Source of the DNA: Olavius algarvensis Delta 4 endosymbiont
Lineage (GTDB): Bacteria > Desulfobacterota > Desulfobacteria > Desulfobacterales > CAJINA01
Assembly (NCBI GenBank): GCA_905176665.1
Contig: CAJINA010000209.1
Location: forward strand, 1-57,952
Reading direction: 5' to 3'
DNA: 57,952 nt
A program made the translations under genes and the position numbers. The first letter of the stretch is position 1. Every line of letters begins with the position of its first letter. This document shows positions 17,875 to 26,903 of the stretch, one piece after another. Under the pieces are notes generated by a model. The model saw nothing but the letters and a program-made list of their open reading frames with translations, did not search any database and was not told where the DNA came from.

Positions 17875-18732
17875 ATGTCAGACCAGTTAATCCATGACAT
17901 TCAGGCCGCATCTCAAACCCTCAAGCGGCCGGATGGTGATGCTTACCGGAGCCTGGCCGTCCCGGAAATCCAAAAGATAGCGGCAGCCGCCGGGCTCTCC
18001 GGCCGCGAGGTAGAAGTTGCGGCCCTGGAAATCGGCATTATCCCCGAACGCTACACCCGCAACATGAAGTCCCTGTCTGCGGCTGAGCAGGTCAAACTGC
18101 TGAATTCAACCGTTTCGATTGTGGGCCTGGGCGGACTGGGCGGGACGGTCACGGAGATGCTGGCACGCATTGGGATCGGACGGCTAAACCTGATTGACGG
18201 TGATGTGTTCGAGGACAGCAACCTGAATCGCCAGATAACCAGTACCACTGCCAAAGTAGGCCTTTCCAAGGCTGACACCGCTCGAAAGAGGGTGGCCCAG
18301 ATCAACCCGGGGCTATCGGTTACAACCCAGCAACTGTTTCTGGATGAACAAAACGCCGCAAAACTTATCGCTGGATCCGATGTGGTGGTCGACTGTCTGG
18401 ACAGCCTAAAGTCACGTTACTTCCTGGCGGTGGCCTGCCGCAACGCAGGGGCACCCCTGGTGGTGGCAGCCGTAGCCGGCCTGTCGGGGCAGGTAACCGT
18501 TTTCTTTCCCGGCGATATTGGCTTCGAATCCGTGTATGGCGTGCCGGGAGAAATGCCGGAAAAAGGGGTCGAGACGCGGCTGGGCAACCTGGCTCCGATT
18601 GTCGGTATGATTGCGAACATAGAGTGCGCGGAGGCTGTCAAGATTCTGCTGGGGCGCGGAAATCCGTTGCGCAACCGAATGCTGCTTGTGGATCTGCTGG
18701 AGAGTACGTTTGAGACGATTGATTTGGTTTAA
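17875..18732 (+). CDS. ThiF/MoeB/HesA-family E1-like adenylyltransferase
   Basis: A 285-residue protein with a 65-residue N-terminal extension, then the E1 nucleotide-binding core: STVSIVGLGGLGG, LIDGDVFEDSNLNRQ (Arg finger region) and VGLSKADTA. VDCLDS follows where the ATP-binding Asp loop is expected. It should adenylate the Gly-Gly tail of the MoaD-like protein upstream. The paired CxxC zinc ligands of MoeB and ThiF are not visible in the C-terminal third, which is an oddity. The target enzyme is unknown: no molybdenum or tungsten enzyme is in this window. Confidence 0.83.
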   Translation: MSDQLIHDIQAASQTLKRPDGDAYRSLAVPEIQKIAAAAGLSGREVEVAALEIGIIPERYTRNMKSLSAAEQVKLLNSTVSIVGLGGLGGTVTEMLARIGIGRLNLIDGDVFEDSNLNRQITSTTAKVGLSKADTARKRVAQINPGLSVTTQQLFLDEQNAAKLIAGSDVVVDCLDSLKSRYFLAVACRNAGAPLVVAAVAGLSGQVTVFFPGDIGFESVYGVPGEMPEKGVETRLGNLAPIVGMIANIECAEAVKILLGRGNPLRNRMLLVDLLESTFETIDLV

Positions 18733-18791
18733 GGCCGCCCACTGTTGTTGCCTGGGAACCTGGCGGTGATTTGAAAGTTCCCCCTCCTCAT

Positions 18792-18812
18792 TCCCTCCCG
18801 CCAGGGGAGGGA
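18792..18812. terminator. Hairpin between convergent thiF-like and manC genes
   Basis: TCCCTCCC (18792-18799) pairs perfectly with GGGAGGGA (18805-18812) across the loop GCCAG. It sits between two convergent genes, where a shared terminator is expected. There is no clear U-tract on either side. Confidence 0.45.
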
Positions 18813-18824
18813 GGCTTGCTGACA

Positions 18825-20267
18825 TCAGACTTCTGACCTCTGACCTCTGGGTCTTCCATTCAACCGCTCGATATCTTCTTCCAGGAATTCTCCGGTCTGG
18901 ACCTCTATAATTACCAGGGGGGCGCTGCCGGGATTTTCCAGGCGATGCTCCATACCCCTGGTGATATAGGTGGATTCATCCGCCTGCAGAGTCAGTTGCT
19001 CCAGCCCACGGGTTACCCGCGCGGTGCCTTCGACGACGATCCAGTGTTCCGCCCGGTTGCGATGCTTCTGGAGGGTAATGCTTTTTCCGGGGCGCAGCCG
19101 GATCTGGTTCACTCGATAACCGGCCATATCGACCAGCCGCAGTGTCCATCCCCAGGGGCGATAGTGTTTGCGGTGAGAATTGACTTCCTCCCGTCCGGCA
19201 GCCTTGAGTTTTTCGACAAGGTATTTGACATCCTGGGTCCGCTCACGCGGGGAAATCATGACCGCGTCCGGGGTTTCCACCACAACATGGTTCTTCAAGC
19301 CCACCGCAGCCACCAGGCGGCTGCCCGCATTGATATAGGAATCGGCAACATCGTGGGTCAGCACGTCGCCGCTGGTGATATTGCCGCTGGTGTCCTTAGC
19401 GCCCACCTGCCACAAGGCTTCCCAGGAACCCACATCATCCCAACCGGCCCGGAACATGATCATGGCACCTTTATCGGTTTTCTCCATGACGGCATAATCG
19501 ATCGAGTCCGCTGGGCAGGCGGCAAAGCTATCGCGGTCCAACCTGAGAAAATCCAGGTCGAAAACACCCCTGGCAAGGGCCTGGCGGCAGGCGGTCACGA
19601 TGGCGGGGTTGAACTTTTCCAATTCCGAAAGCACCCGGGAAGCCTTGAACATGAACATTCCGCTATTCCAGCAATAGTTGCCGGAGTGGACATACTGCTT
19701 TGCAGTTTGTAGATCAGGTTTTTCCACAAATTTTTCGATGTCGGCCGCTTCGATGTCGGCCGCCGGGTCGTTGTCCGAGCCGATGGCGTTGCCTTTCTTG
19801 ATATAACCATAGCCGGTTTCCGGGGATGCGGGCACAATGCCAAAGGTTATGAGATAGCCTTTCTCAGCAAGTTCGGCACCGGCAGCCAGGGTCCTGTGAA
19901 ACAGGTCGCGGTCGCGGATAAAGTGATCTGCGGGCAGGACCAGCAGCACCGGATCAGCCTCTGCGGCGACGGCTTTCAAGGCGGCCACTGCCAGGGCCGG
20001 TGCGGTGTTGCGTCCTACCGGCTCGAGTATGATCGCGTCGGGTTCAGGGCCGATGGAACGCAGTTGTTCGGCAACCATGAAACGGTGATCATCATTGCAG
20101 AGGACAAGGGGGGGCGCCATATCCAGGGCGCCCTGCAGGCGCAGCACGGTATTTTGCAGCAAGGTGTGCTCATCGATTAGATCGATGAGCTGTTTCGGGC
20201 GCAATTTACGCGAGAGTGGCCAAAGTCGGGTGCCCGAACCTCCGGCGAGAATGACGGGTATGATCAT
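18825..20267 (-). CDS. manC: Mannose-1-phosphate guanylyltransferase/mannose-6-phosphate isomerase
   Basis: The 480-residue bifunctional enzyme starts with the nucleotidyltransferase motif LAGGSGTRLWPLSRKLRPKQ, followed by LVLPADHFI, FVEKPD and YAVMEKTDKG blocks. The C-terminal third is a cupin isomerase domain with RPWG, RLRPGKSITLQKH and GTARV. It makes GDP-mannose from mannose-1-phosphate and interconverts mannose-6-P and fructose-6-P for surface polysaccharide synthesis. Length fits the ManC/AlgA family. It lies 45 bases after the nucleotide-sugar dehydrogenase gene, so the two likely form an operon for exopolysaccharide or O-antigen precursors. Confidence 0.93.
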   Translation of the reverse strand: MIIPVILAGGSGTRLWPLSRKLRPKQLIDLIDEHTLLQNTVLRLQGALDMAPPLVLCNDDHRFMVAEQLRSIGPEPDAIILEPVGRNTAPALAVAALKAVAAEADPVLLVLPADHFIRDRDLFHRTLAAGAELAEKGYLITFGIVPASPETGYGYIKKGNAIGSDNDPAADIEAADIEKFVEKPDLQTAKQYVHSGNYCWNSGMFMFKASRVLSELEKFNPAIVTACRQALARGVFDLDFLRLDRDSFAACPADSIDYAVMEKTDKGAMIMFRAGWDDVGSWEALWQVGAKDTSGNITSGDVLTHDVADSYINAGSRLVAAVGLKNHVVVETPDAVMISPRERTQDVKYLVEKLKAAGREEVNSHRKHYRPWGWTLRLVDMAGYRVNQIRLRPGKSITLQKHRNRAEHWIVVEGTARVTRGLEQLTLQADESTYITRGMEHRLENPGSAPLVIIEVQTGEFLEEDIERLNGRPRGQRSEV

Positions 20268-20312
20268 AGTTACTATCCTTGCTTGCCAGGCAGTCGCAGA
20301 GCCACATGCTGG

Positions 20313-21644
20313 TTAGGCCATGACGATTTTCTCTTTGCCGGCCGTGATGCCGGCCGTTGCGTTACGGGTGTCCACAACAATCTTGGCGTGTTTCACGATT
20401 TGGGCGATATCATAGTCGCTGTGATCCGTCACGATAATGACGGCGTCCAGCTTTGCCAGGAATTCCGGGGAAAGGGTTTCCGATTTCAATTTGAAATCGT
20501 ATTTGCGGGTCGGTTTCAGGACCGGAATCCAGGGGTCGTTGTAGCATACCGCGGCTCCTTTCTGCATGAGCATGTCCATAATCGCATAGCCCGGCGATTC
20601 GCGGTCATCGTCGATATCTTTTTTGTAGGCGATTCCCAATATCAGGATGCGGCTCCCATTGATGCTTTTGCGGTGCTGGTTGAGTGCACCAGCTGTTTTT
20701 TCAACAACGTAATAGGGCATGGCCACATTGATCTCCCCGGCCAGGTGGATGAACCGGGCTGAAAAATCATACTCCTTGGCCTTCCAGGCCAGGTAAAAGG
20801 GGTCGATGGGGATACAGTGTCCCCCCAGACCGGGACCCGGGTAGAACGGCGTGTAGCCGAACGGTTTGGTGGCGGCCGCGTCGATCACTTCAAATAGATC
20901 TATGCCCATTTTATGCGCCAGGATCTTGATTTCGTTCACCAGCGCGATATTTACCGAACGATAAGTGTTTTCCAGCAGTTTGGTCAACTCGGCCGCGCGG
21001 GTGGATGACACTGGAACAGTGGTGGTGACGGCATTGTACAGTGCGCACGCCGTTTCCAAGCAGTCCGGGGTGATCCCACCCACAACCTTGGGGGTGTTGC
21101 CGGCCCCGAACTGTTTGTTGCCCGGGTCCTCCCTTTCCGGGGAAAAGGCCAGGAAAAAGTCTCGGCCTGCTTCCAACCCGCCCGCTGTAAGCATGGGCAG
21201 CAGCATTTCGTCGGTCGTGCCGGGATAGGTGGTGCTTTCCAGAACGACCAGTTGGCCGGCGCGTAAATATTGCTGAACGGTCTTCGTCGTCGAGATCAGA
21301 TAGCTGAGATCCGGTTCGAGTTTTTCGGTCAGGGGCGTCGGCACGCAGATCAGGACACAGTCGGCTTTCGACAGTTGACTGAAATCTACGGTCGGCTGGA
21401 TTTGACCGCCGGCCGTCAGAACCGCAATGGGCTCGGCCGGGACATGACGGATATAGGATTGGCCGGCCCTGAGCATGTTTATCTTTTCTTCATCCAGGTC
21501 AAAACCAATAACTTTGAAACCAGCCTGGCAAAAATGGATCGCCAAGGGGAGCCCTACATACCCGAGGCCGACGATGCCGACTACAGCGGTTTTGTCTTCA
21601 ATCTTGCCGAGTAAGGCCTCCTGGCAAGTCCCAGCCTTGGTCAT
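20313..21644 (-). CDS. UDP-N-acetyl-hexosamine 6-dehydrogenase (WbpA/TviB type)
   Basis: A 443-residue nucleotide-sugar dehydrogenase. The NAD site is GIVGLGYVGLPLA near residue 25. Catalytic and binding motifs are VLESTTYPGTTDE, FSPEREDPGN, Lys in RAAELTKLLENTYR and the catalytic Cys in PGPGLGGHCIPIDP. The C-terminal domain includes ILGIAYKKDIDDDRESP. The REDPGN/ELTKLLENT pattern is that of UDP-GlcNAc(A)/GalNAc dehydrogenases rather than UDP-glucose dehydrogenase. It acts in the cytoplasm to give UDP-sugar uronates for surface polysaccharide. It is upstream of manC in the same orientation. Confidence 0.88.
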   Translation of the reverse strand: MTKAGTCQEALLGKIEDKTAVVGIVGLGYVGLPLAIHFCQAGFKVIGFDLDEEKINMLRAGQSYIRHVPAEPIAVLTAGGQIQPTVDFSQLSKADCVLICVPTPLTEKLEPDLSYLISTTKTVQQYLRAGQLVVLESTTYPGTTDEMLLPMLTAGGLEAGRDFFLAFSPEREDPGNKQFGAGNTPKVVGGITPDCLETACALYNAVTTTVPVSSTRAAELTKLLENTYRSVNIALVNEIKILAHKMGIDLFEVIDAAATKPFGYTPFYPGPGLGGHCIPIDPFYLAWKAKEYDFSARFIHLAGEINVAMPYYVVEKTAGALNQHRKSINGSRILILGIAYKKDIDDDRESPGYAIMDMLMQKGAAVCYNDPWIPVLKPTRKYDFKLKSETLSPEFLAKLDAVIIVTDHSDYDIAQIVKHAKIVVDTRNATAGITAGKEKIVMA

Positions 21645-21859
21645 TATTCATCTCCCTGTTACAATGTCGGCCCCAAAGGATGTGGCCGTCGATCGGGTCA
21701 GCAATAATCTGTTAATACTAAAGAAACTAAATAATAGCGCACTTTCGGGGTTTTTTCACGCTGTTTTTGAATTTCGCAGTTAGGGCGCTTTTGCGGAGAA
21801 GGCCCCCAGCATTTCGTGATGGTAAAATAGGGAGTTTTGCCTATTTGAACGGGGAGGAA

Positions 21860-22039
21860 TTATCGATCTATCCGGCCGTCCAGGATTTTCTGCATCTGCC
21901 GCAGATCCGCTCTGGCCTCTTGAAGCTGCCTGTCCATCTCCACACGTTGATCGAATGGCGCACTTTCCCTTTCTTTTTCTATTTTTTCCACTTTCTGGCG
22001 AAGCTGATATAGCTCGCGGGCAATGAGTCGGATCGACAT
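21860..22039 (-). CDS. Small coiled-coil protein, unknown function
   Basis: From ATG 22039 the product is 59 residues: MSIRLIARELYQLRQKVEKI and a heptad-like, highly charged helix that ends DGRIDR. AGGA precedes the ATG by 8 bases. I do not recognise a family; short helical proteins with this N-terminus seem to recur in Desulfobacterota, but I cannot verify that. It is not linked tightly to either neighbour. Confidence 0.5.
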   Translation of the reverse strand: MSIRLIARELYQLRQKVEKIEKERESAPFDQRVEMDRQLQEARADLRQMQKILDGRIDR

Positions 22040-22142
22040 GCCGGTAAATCCTATCGATTGAGGTTGATCTTTCCTGCTGCTACCACTGGGGGCCAAGACT
22101 TGTCAATATAAGGCCCACTGTTATTCAAGCCGCTGTTGGCAG

Positions 22143-23033
22143 CTATTGTTCAAGGAAGCGGGCGGCACCTTCCGTCAAGGTACAGGACAATTCCCGTAAC
22201 AGTCGCGATTCAAGATTCCAGCAGTGCCAGTAAAGCGCCACCGGAACACTGCAGCCGGGAGCCAGGTTGATAATCTGGCCTGAATCTATGAGCTGTTGGC
22301 TCTGCTGACTCGGCAACATACCGTAGGCCAAGCCGGAGGAAATGAAATAAGCGAATTTTTCCGAAGAGGGAATATAATGTGAGGGTAGAAGGGCGGGCAT
22401 TTCACCCAGTGCCAGCTCGAAAAGTTCCTTGTGCAGGTTGTCCTTACGGTTAAAGACCAGGGCCGGAGCTTCCGCAGCGGCTTCTAGATTGAATCCATCC
22501 GGAAACCATTTTGTCGCAAAAGCCGGAGTGGCAAACAGGCGATAGTCCATTTTTCCGAGATAGGCCGTTCGGCAGCCCTGCATGGGCTGCTTGCGACTGC
22601 TGATGCAGCCCACCACCTCGCCGTCCTTCAGCATCCGGTGGGTCTGTTCCTGGTCGTCGGTCCGGATGTCCAGGGTAACTTTCTCATTAACAAGAAATGA
22701 ACCGATCGCCTGGGGAAACCAGGTGGCCAGGCTGTCGGCATTTACGCCAATAGCCAGGGAAGCGAAACGCTTTTCAGCGTCGGTTGAAAAATCGTCCAGC
22801 AGATCGTCTTCCAGTTTCTTGACTTTCAGGTAATGACGCAGCATGCGCCGTCCGGCGGGGGTGACATCCGGCGGGGTCGAACGCACGAGCAGCACCTGTC
22901 CGGCGAGGTCCTCCAGCAGTTTCACGCGCTGTGATACGGCTGATTGGGTCAGGTGCAGAGTCCGGGCGGCCTTGTCGAAGCCGCCCTCATTGTAGACCAC
23001 AGCCATGGCCTCTATAAGTTTGTAATCGAACAT
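22143..23033 (-). CDS. argP: LysR-family regulator ArgP
   Basis: The N-terminal winged helix has the ArgP pattern GGFDKAARTLHLTQSAVSQR-VKLLED. The effector domain keeps ArgP-specific blocks: LAIGVNADSLATWF, GEVVGCISSRKQPMQGC, YFISSGLAYGMLP and LYWHCWNLESR. ArgP activates argO and senses lysine/arginine. I use ATG 23033 (296 residues), which fits ArgP length; the TTG at 23060 adds a tail not found in the family. It is divergent from an ArgO-like exporter, the classical arrangement. Confidence 0.92.
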   Translation of the reverse strand: MFDYKLIEAMAVVYNEGGFDKAARTLHLTQSAVSQRVKLLEDLAGQVLLVRSTPPDVTPAGRRMLRHYLKVKKLEDDLLDDFSTDAEKRFASLAIGVNADSLATWFPQAIGSFLVNEKVTLDIRTDDQEQTHRMLKDGEVVGCISSRKQPMQGCRTAYLGKMDYRLFATPAFATKWFPDGFNLEAAAEAPALVFNRKDNLHKELFELALGEMPALLPSHYIPSSEKFAYFISSGLAYGMLPSQQSQQLIDSGQIINLAPGCSVPVALYWHCWNLESRLLRELSCTLTEGAARFLEQ

Positions 23034-23144
23034 GGCTTTTATATTAGCAAAATTAATCAATACAAAAAAGAATTAATTTTACTTTATTTGCACGGCCCGC
23101 TATGAACAGCAGGAAGATGAAATCTAAATTGAAGGGAATGCAGC

Positions 23145-23756
23145 ATGCTGATTCAATTTGCGCAGGGATTTGGAGTGGGCGGCGGTCTCATCGTGGCAAT
23201 CGGAGCCCAGAACGCCTATGTTCTCAGTCAGGCGGTCAGGCGCAATTATATCCTGATCATTCCCTTCATCTGTATTGTATGCGATGCGGCTTTGATAGCT
23301 GTGGGGGTTTCCGGAATCGGATCTGTCGTGGCCTCCAGTCCGCGATTGTCCTCGGTGGCAACCTGGGGCGGGGCGGCGTTCCTTTTCTGGTACGGTTTCC
23401 GCGCATTCAGGTCGGCCCTGCGGGGAGGCCATCTGGAAGCCAACAAAACTGCCGCCCCCACCTTGAAAGCGGCGGTTGCAGCGACCCTGGCGGTGACCCT
23501 TTTGAACCCGCATGTCTATCTGGACACGGTCATTCTATTGGGCAGTGTCAGCGGGCAGTATGATCAAACCGGCCGGGTAGTGTTCGCCGCCGGGGCCATA
23601 GCGGCGTCTATCCTGTGGTTTTTTTCCCTGAGTTTTGGCGGGCGGATGCTGGCGCCGCTTTTCAGACAGCCCCTGGCCTGGCGGATTCTGGACGGCCTGG
23701 TCTGTACCGTCATGTGGACGATTGCCGTGTCATTGGTATTGAAGCGACCGATATAA
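23145..23756 (+). CDS. argO: LysE/ArgO-family amino acid exporter
   Basis: A 203-residue membrane protein with about six transmembrane helices. LysE/ArgO hallmarks are the start GFGVGGGLIVAIGAQNAYVL, LLNPHVYLDTVILLGS and the C-terminal helix pair. It exports basic amino acids such as arginine or lysine across the inner membrane. GAAGGGA precedes the ATG by about 8 bases. Divergent ArgP should bind the 111-base gap between the two genes. Confidence 0.92.
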   Translation: MLIQFAQGFGVGGGLIVAIGAQNAYVLSQAVRRNYILIIPFICIVCDAALIAVGVSGIGSVVASSPRLSSVATWGGAAFLFWYGFRAFRSALRGGHLEANKTAAPTLKAAVAATLAVTLLNPHVYLDTVILLGSVSGQYDQTGRVVFAAGAIAASILWFFSLSFGGRMLAPLFRQPLAWRILDGLVCTVMWTIAVSLVLKRPI

Positions 23757-23898
23757 GTATATATAAATTAAATACAAAATAATATTATATGATTTTATAT
23801 ATACTTATTAATAATAAATTAATATATAAATTGTTATAAATAGGAAATAATATATATATTAATATTATTTAAATTTTAATTAATTATATATAATTAAT
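23757..23898. other. Nearly pure A/T spacer between convergent genes
   Basis: In 23761-23880 only 6 of 120 bases are G or C, in a genome region that is otherwise GC-rich. The stretch is made of TATA/AATT-type runs with many small palindromes (for example TTAATTATATATAATTAA near 23880). No gene is possible. It lies between the stops of argO and the Fe-S gene. A strongly curved, easily melted or nucleoid-protein-binding element is conceivable. Confidence 0.8.
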
Positions 23899-23952
23899 CC
23901 CGCATTTTGATTTTTTTTCCATCATTTTTGATGGTCCGGCATCTAAGTTGTC

Positions 23953-24957
23953 CTAGGCCGGGATGAAATCTTCGGCGCGGACTTCCTTGAGACTGATCGC
24001 CTCTTCCGGACAGCTGATTTGGCACAGACCGCATCCCATGCAGTTGTCGCTGATCACCCGCATAACATCGCGGCCGTCTTCCGTCACAATTGATTCAATT
24101 GCATTGAAGTAACAACGATATAGACAGGTTTCACATGCGCTGCAGAGAGCGGCGTCGATCACGGCTTCAAACCGGCTGGGGTCACATATTTTCAGCCCCT
24201 CCTTGATCACCAGGGGGAGGGCCTGGCAACAGCAGTCGCAGCAGTTGCAGATAAAGTGCCCCACGTGCATTTTGTTCATAGTGACGTGCACCAGGCCGTC
24301 CTCTTCGCACTGGCGCAATATCTTCAAGGCCTCATCTTTGGAAACTTCACGGCCGCTGCCCCGATCCAGGGTGTAACGGGCAGCATTGTTTACCTGCAGG
24401 CAGACCTCCAGGGGCTGGTCGCACTTGTGGGCGATGACCCGGCAGGTGCACTTGGTAACGGCAATCACTTCTGCTGCCGCTATGATTTTATCCACACTGT
24501 CGGCATCCAGAACTTTTTGTTTACCGGTTTCGATCGATTTGTTCACCGGTATGACCCGGGTAAAAGGCTTGGGAAAGAACTGCTCGGCCAAACGGGCGAA
24601 ATCGGGCCATTCCGTTTCCATGAACTCCTGCCAGAGATCGAAGTATGACTGCGGCGCGGCATCCCACAAAATAGTGGCATCGTGGAACTGGATCATGTCC
24701 CGGCACATTTTGTAGCCCAACGTGCCGCCTTTGAAAGATTTGAAACAGAGCCCCTTACGGTAGAGTTCCAGACACATCCGCTCCACTGCATCCGTCTGAC
24801 GGTTTGTTTTTTCGGCCAGGGTTTCCGGTGTTCCGGGCATGGCCAGTAGTAAGGCGGCTTCGTCCTGGGTGGCTATCATCTCGAATAGGCGCGGGATGAT
24901 CTTAGAGCCGGTCAACATGATTTTGTCGGTAAGTTTTTCATAGATCGCTGCGGTCAT
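23953..24957 (-). CDS. 4Fe-4S dicluster protein, paralogue of the 14897-16027 protein
   Basis: The 334-residue protein has the same three-part layout as the protein at 14897-16027. There is a helical N-terminal domain to about residue 160, a middle part with TKCTCRV and a Cys cluster FICNCCDCCCQAL, and a C-terminal ferredoxin domain with CSACETCLYRC and CMGCGLCQISC. The Cys cluster here is CNCCDCCC rather than CCCCGCCC. AAGGAG lies just upstream of the ATG. It is probably a cytoplasmic electron carrier, with partners unknown. The UbiX-like gene immediately upstream (25019-25582) is on the same strand, 61 bases away. Confidence 0.75.
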   Translation of the reverse strand: MTAAIYEKLTDKIMLTGSKIIPRLFEMIATQDEAALLLAMPGTPETLAEKTNRQTDAVERMCLELYRKGLCFKSFKGGTLGYKMCRDMIQFHDATILWDAAPQSYFDLWQEFMETEWPDFARLAEQFFPKPFTRVIPVNKSIETGKQKVLDADSVDKIIAAAEVIAVTKCTCRVIAHKCDQPLEVCLQVNNAARYTLDRGSGREVSKDEALKILRQCEEDGLVHVTMNKMHVGHFICNCCDCCCQALPLVIKEGLKICDPSRFEAVIDAALCSACETCLYRCYFNAIESIVTEDGRDVMRVISDNCMGCGLCQISCPEEAISLKEVRAEDFIPA

Positions 24958-25018
24958 AATGCTCCTTGCTTATGGGTAGGAAATCGTCAGCATATGCATT
25001 GATAAGGTCTGCAGTATG

Positions 25019-25582
25019 TCACGGGCCGCCCCAGCGTTGCGCCAGGTCGTGTTCGATTCCCAGGTAGTCGAACACTTTGCCAATGGTGTGGTCAATGATA
25101 TCTTCGATGGTCTTGGGCTTATGGTAAAAGGCCGGGACCGGGGGCAGGATGTGGGCGCCCATGTCGGCCGCCCGGGTCATCAGTTGCAGGTGCCCCTTAT
25201 GCAAGGGTGTTTCCCGGACCATCAAGACGAGTTTGCGTTTCTCTTTCAGGGTGACATCGGCGGCCCGGACCAGCAGGTTCTCGGTATAGGAGTTGGCGAT
25301 CCCGGATAGGGTTTTGATGGTGCAGGGGGCGACCACCATGCCGTCGGTGAGGAAAGTGCCGGAGGCCGGTGCAGCTGCTATATCCCTGTAATCGTAGGTG
25401 TAATCGGCCATGTCTTTCACTTGGAGGGTGCGATAGTCGGTTTCGATTTCGATATTGAGCCGCCCGGCTTCCGATAAGATCAGATGGGTTTCGCAAGCGG
25501 TCTCTTTCAAGTGGTGCAGCATCCGGACGGCATAGATGACGCCGCTGGCTCCGGTGATGCCGATTACAATTCGTCTGGACAT
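25019..25582 (-). CDS. UbiX-family flavin prenyltransferase
   Basis: The 187-residue protein starts RIVIGITGASGVIYAVRML and has FLTDGMVVAPCTIKTLSGIA, LLVRAADVTLKEKRKLVLMVRETPLH (in short blocks) and PPVPAFYHKPKTI. These are the FMN and prenyl-phosphate binding motifs of UbiX/Pad1. The enzyme makes prenylated FMN, the cofactor of UbiD-type (de)carboxylases. GGAGAG lies 6 bases before the ATG. No UbiD partner is in the window; in anaerobes such partners include aromatic carboxylases and UbiD of quinone synthesis. Confidence 0.9.
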   Translation of the reverse strand: MSRRIVIGITGASGVIYAVRMLHHLKETACETHLILSEAGRLNIEIETDYRTLQVKDMADYTYDYRDIAAAPASGTFLTDGMVVAPCTIKTLSGIANSYTENLLVRAADVTLKEKRKLVLMVRETPLHKGHLQLMTRAADMGAHILPPVPAFYHKPKTIEDIIDHTIGKVFDYLGIEHDLAQRWGGP

Positions 25583-25772
25583 ATCGGTCTCTCCTGGCAG
25601 CCTTCAGGTGGTAGCGGCTGCGTTGCAAAGGCTAAACATTGGCAACCGATGGTCGGTGCCGCCCTTGTTGGGCGACGGGCATCGGCAGGCTCGTTACGGT
25701 TTGACATTAAATGAGCGGCGGCTTAAAAACAAGGAAAATCAAACCCCCGGCAGTAGGTAAGGAGCCCATCCG

Positions 25773-26441
25773 ATGATCCCCCAAATTCGAAAAAATCTGT
25801 GGCAGGTTGGCGGCGATGGAATCACCGGCGGCGGAGACGCAGCCGCCTACTTGATGCGCTTTGGTGATGAGGCGGTCTTGATAGACGCCGGGACCGGCGG
25901 CCGCCATACGGACCTGGCTGCCAACATAGACGCCAGCCTGCCCGCCGACGTGTCTCTAGCATACACGGTGCTCACCCATTGCCATTATGATCACACGGGC
26001 GGGGCTGAGGCCATAAGGACGACATATGGATGTAAGATTGTGGCGCATGCCCTCGATGCGGTTTACCTCGAATCCGGGGACGATGAAGTAACGGCCGCCT
26101 CCTGGTACGGTTCACATTTGGAGCCGCTGCCGGTGGACATCAAGCTATAAGGTTCCCGAGATATCATATCCGTTGGTGCTGGTGAGCTCATGGCTCTGCA
26201 CTGGCCGGGACACTCGCCTGGGTCGATGGTGCTGACCACGCGGCTTGGAGCGGAATTGGTGCTTTTCGGCCAGGACGTGCATGGTCCGATTCACCCGTCA
26301 CTTTTGTCGGACATGGCGGATTATCAGGTGTCACTGCAGGCCCTGCTCGATCTGGATGCCGATCTGCTGCTGGAAGGTCATTATGGTATCATTGAAGGGC
26401 GGGACGCGGTAAGCGAATTCATTCGGTCGTTTATGCTATAG
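25773..26441 (+). pseudogene. Metallo-beta-lactamase-fold hydrolase interrupted by an in-frame TAA
   Basis: Two adjacent open stretches lie in the same frame and together give a normal MBL-fold protein of 223 codons. The first (25773-26150) has LTHCHYDHTGG, the HxHxDH-type metal motif. The second begins after the TAA at 26148-26150, and includes LHWPGHSPGSMVL, LFGQDVHG and LLEGHYG, the remaining metal ligands. Sequence between (GSRDIISVGAGELMALHW) continues the fold with no shift. So one nonsense codon splits an otherwise intact hydrolase; the C-terminal half could not work alone. AAGGAG precedes the ATG. Either a recent pseudogene or a base error. Confidence 0.8.
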
Positions 26442-26450
26442 GGAGTCAAA

Positions 26451-26903
26451 ATGGCGCGTATAGGTCTATATTATGAAGATTTCCAGCTGGATACCGTATA
26501 CACTACCGGGCGGCGAACAGTTACCGAGAAAGATCAGGTCAATTTTACGACGTCCTACGGTTTTAGAGAGCCCCTATTCGTGGATCAAGCCTATGTGGAT
26601 TCCGAAACGCCCTATAAAAAGCCGCTTGTTCCGGGCGCACTGACCTTCGCGATCGCCGAGGGCCTGACCATTCTCTCCGGTATCCTGCATAAGACCGGGC
26701 TGGCTTTCCTGGGCGTTGAACTGGAGGTTCTCCAGCCGGTTTTTATCGGGGACAGTCTTGCCGTGAAGATCCAAGTCGTCGCCAAACGGGAAACCGCAAA
26801 AATGGATCGGGGTATCGTGACGTTTGTCCAGCGTGTTCTCAATCAGAACGGGGAAGCGGTGATGGAATATCGGGCAAAAAGGATGCTACGGCGCAAACCC
26901 TAA
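26451..26903 (+). CDS. MaoC-like hotdog-fold dehydratase/thioesterase-family protein
   Basis: A 150-residue single hotdog domain of the MaoC type. It opens with YYEDFQLDTVYTTGRRTVTEKD, then VPGALTFAIAEGL, GLAFLGVELEVLQPVFIGD and the C-terminal strand AVMEYRAKRML (short blocks). MaoC proteins hydrate or dehydrate enoyl-CoA esters. The usual catalytic Asp-His pair before the PG motif appears replaced by VDQAYVDSETPYKKPL, so activity is uncertain. It begins 9 bases after the MBL gene stop with GGGAG, suggesting a common transcript. Its stop overlaps the stop of the convergent cyclophilin gene by 2 bases. Confidence 0.75.
   Translation: MARIGLYYEDFQLDTVYTTGRRTVTEKDQVNFTTSYGFREPLFVDQAYVDSETPYKKPLVPGALTFAIAEGLTILSGILHKTGLAFLGVELEVLQPVFIGDSLAVKIQVVAKRETAKMDRGIVTFVQRVLNQNGEAVMEYRAKRMLRRKP

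Noticed and set aside
23757..23898. Replication origin in the AT-rich spacer
   Set aside because: No DnaA boxes, no iterons and no dnaA, dnaN or rep gene nearby.
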